From: Leucobacter chromiiresistens
Lineage (GTDB): Bacteria > Actinomycetota > Actinomycetes > Actinomycetales > Microbacteriaceae
Reading direction: 5' to 3'
NCBI RefSeq assembly: GCF_900102345.1
Contig: NZ_FNKB01000001.1
Span: 310,001 to 374,000 of the forward strand
Length of the DNA stretch: 64,000 nucleotides
In this document: positions 61,601-64,000 of the stretch, piece by piece
How the letters are laid out: each line of letters starts with the position of its first letter
How positions within the stretch are numbered: position 1 is the first letter of the stretch
The notes under the pieces: model-generated
Told to the model about the DNA's origin: nothing
Database searches by the model: none
Seen by the model: the letters and a program-made list of their open reading frames with translations, nothing else
Translations under genes and position numbers: made by a program

Positions 61601-62169
61601 AAGAGAACTTCCTCCGCCCGCCCCGAGGCCCGGCCGAGTACGCGGCCGACGCGCTGCGCGTCTTCGGGCTGCTCGGGGTCGTCTTCGCCGCGATCCGACT
61701 GCAGCCCACCGATGCGGGCATTCTCGCGCTGACCCTGCCCGCGCTCGTCGCGCCGCGCTTCCTCGGCGCGCGCGCGTCGTTCGACATCGCCTTCTCCGCG
61801 ATCGTGCTGCTCGCGGCGTGGAGCAACGTGATCGACCTCTACCGCACGGTCGACGGCTGGGACATCGTGATGCACGTCGTCTGCATGGCCGCTCTCGTGC
61901 CGATGGCGTATCTGCTGCTCGCCCACTGGGGCGTGGTTCCGGCGACCGCGTCCCCAGATTTCCGCAGGCGCGTGCCGATCGTGCTGTACCCGGTGCTCGG
62001 GCTGGCGCTCGGCGCGGTGTGGGAGATGATCGAGTGGGCGGGCTTCGTGTTCATCAGCGACGACATCTTCGTGGAGTACCACGACACGATCAGCGACATG
62101 GCCGTCGGCGCGCTGGGCGCGCTCGCCGCGGGGGTGCTGCTCGCCGGGGTGCGCCTCGATCGCGCGTGA
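61597..62169 (+). CDS. DUF2238/YjdF-like integral membrane protein
   Basis: A 190-residue protein with about five hydrophobic segments. WEMIEWAGFVFISDD and YHDTISDMAVGALGALAAG match the WExxEW...DTxxDxxxxxxGA signature of the DUF2238 (YjdF) family, whose function is unknown. The ATG overlaps the stop of the EEP hydrolase gene (ATGA), so the three genes form one operon. Confidence 0.78.
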   Translation: MKENFLRPPRGPAEYAADALRVFGLLGVVFAAIRLQPTDAGILALTLPALVAPRFLGARASFDIAFSAIVLLAAWSNVIDLYRTVDGWDIVMHVVCMAALVPMAYLLLAHWGVVPATASPDFRRRVPIVLYPVLGLALGAVWEMIEWAGFVFISDDIFVEYHDTISDMAVGALGALAAGVLLAGVRLDRA

Positions 62170-62170
62170 G

Positions 62171-62204
62171 CCGGGGGCGCCTCGGTTACTGAGACGCCCC
62201 CCGG
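62171..62204. terminator. Hairpin terminator between convergent operon and clpB
   Basis: ccgggggcgcctc (62171-62183) pairs with gagacgccccccgg (62191-62204) with one mismatch/bulge around a 7-base loop. It is placed between two convergent transcription units, directly after the DUF2238-like stop. No U-tract. Confidence 0.65.
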
Positions 62205-62261
62205 CCCGGCGGACCGACCCGGCGGAAGGGCCCGGCTGAACCGCGCCGGCTGAACCGCGCC

Positions 62262-64000
<1,739 letters not shown>

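Overview
The window is about 70% G+C DNA from an actinobacterium. Supporting signs are a dnaK-grpE-dnaJ-hspR operon with HspR (HAIR) operators, a DtxR/IdeR-like iron box, a class C sortase pilus cluster, many GTG starts with 4-base GTGA/ATGA gene couplings, and many genes whose start codon lies 6-7 bases after a TANNNT -10 box (leaderless mRNAs). Protein content fits the family Microbacteriaceae; Leucobacter is my best guess, by inference only. No phage, transposase, CRISPR or rRNA was found.

Layout. 0.3-9 kb: orphan winged-helix regulator, DUF4870 and PGPGW membrane proteins, class I/II aminotransferase, family-2 glycosyltransferase, a translationally coupled pair of heme-oxygenase-like diiron enzyme and CDGSH Fe-S protein, a BrkB-type membrane protein, an acyl-CoA ligase and tRNA-Ser. 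9.3-15.5 kb: secreted CHAP-like protein, two GT4 glycosyltransferases, an MFS exporter, and an RsmC/RlmG-like methyltransferase coupled to hspR. 15.1-19.2 kb: heat-shock operon. 19.4-24.4 kb: pilus operon (large LPFTG surface protein, LPLTG major pilin, sortase C). 24.5-33.7 kb: MFS, PIF1-like helicase, DUF2470-heme oxygenase with iron box, a serine-hydrolase-fold lipoprotein lacking its catalytic motifs, tRNA-Gly, small membrane proteins, CPBP protease, CtaG-like and DUF2243 proteins.

33.8-36.7 kb: alkylation repair pair (Ada-AlkA fusion and Ogt) and a TetR regulator. 36.8-46 kb: amine-catabolism locus: ornithine-cyclodeaminase-like protein and MTOX/sarcosine-oxidase-like flavoenzyme behind a palindromic operator, a polyamine-type ABC importer on the opposite strand, then RraA-like protein, nitrilase and FCD-GntR regulator. 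46-48 kb: a perfect 219-bp direct repeat brackets an 805-bp insert with a 3'-truncated orphan gene beside a TrmH-type methyltransferase. 48-57.4 kb: ROK-controlled sugar catabolic operon (Gfo/Idh/MocA dehydrogenase, ribose-type ABC importer, two TIM-barrel epimerases). 57.5-62.2 kb: two aldo/keto reductases, then a coupled glycosyltransferase, endonuclease/phosphatase-fold and membrane-protein trio. 62.3 kb to the edge: clpB, cut by the window end.

The non-coding sequence is notable. A family of REP-like imperfect hairpins occurs six times between 29.9 and 47.1 kb, always between genes. A second 95-bp repeat occurs twice at 59.6-59.8 kb, and a 129-bp fragment of the CPBP protease gene is duplicated 1 kb upstream of its source.
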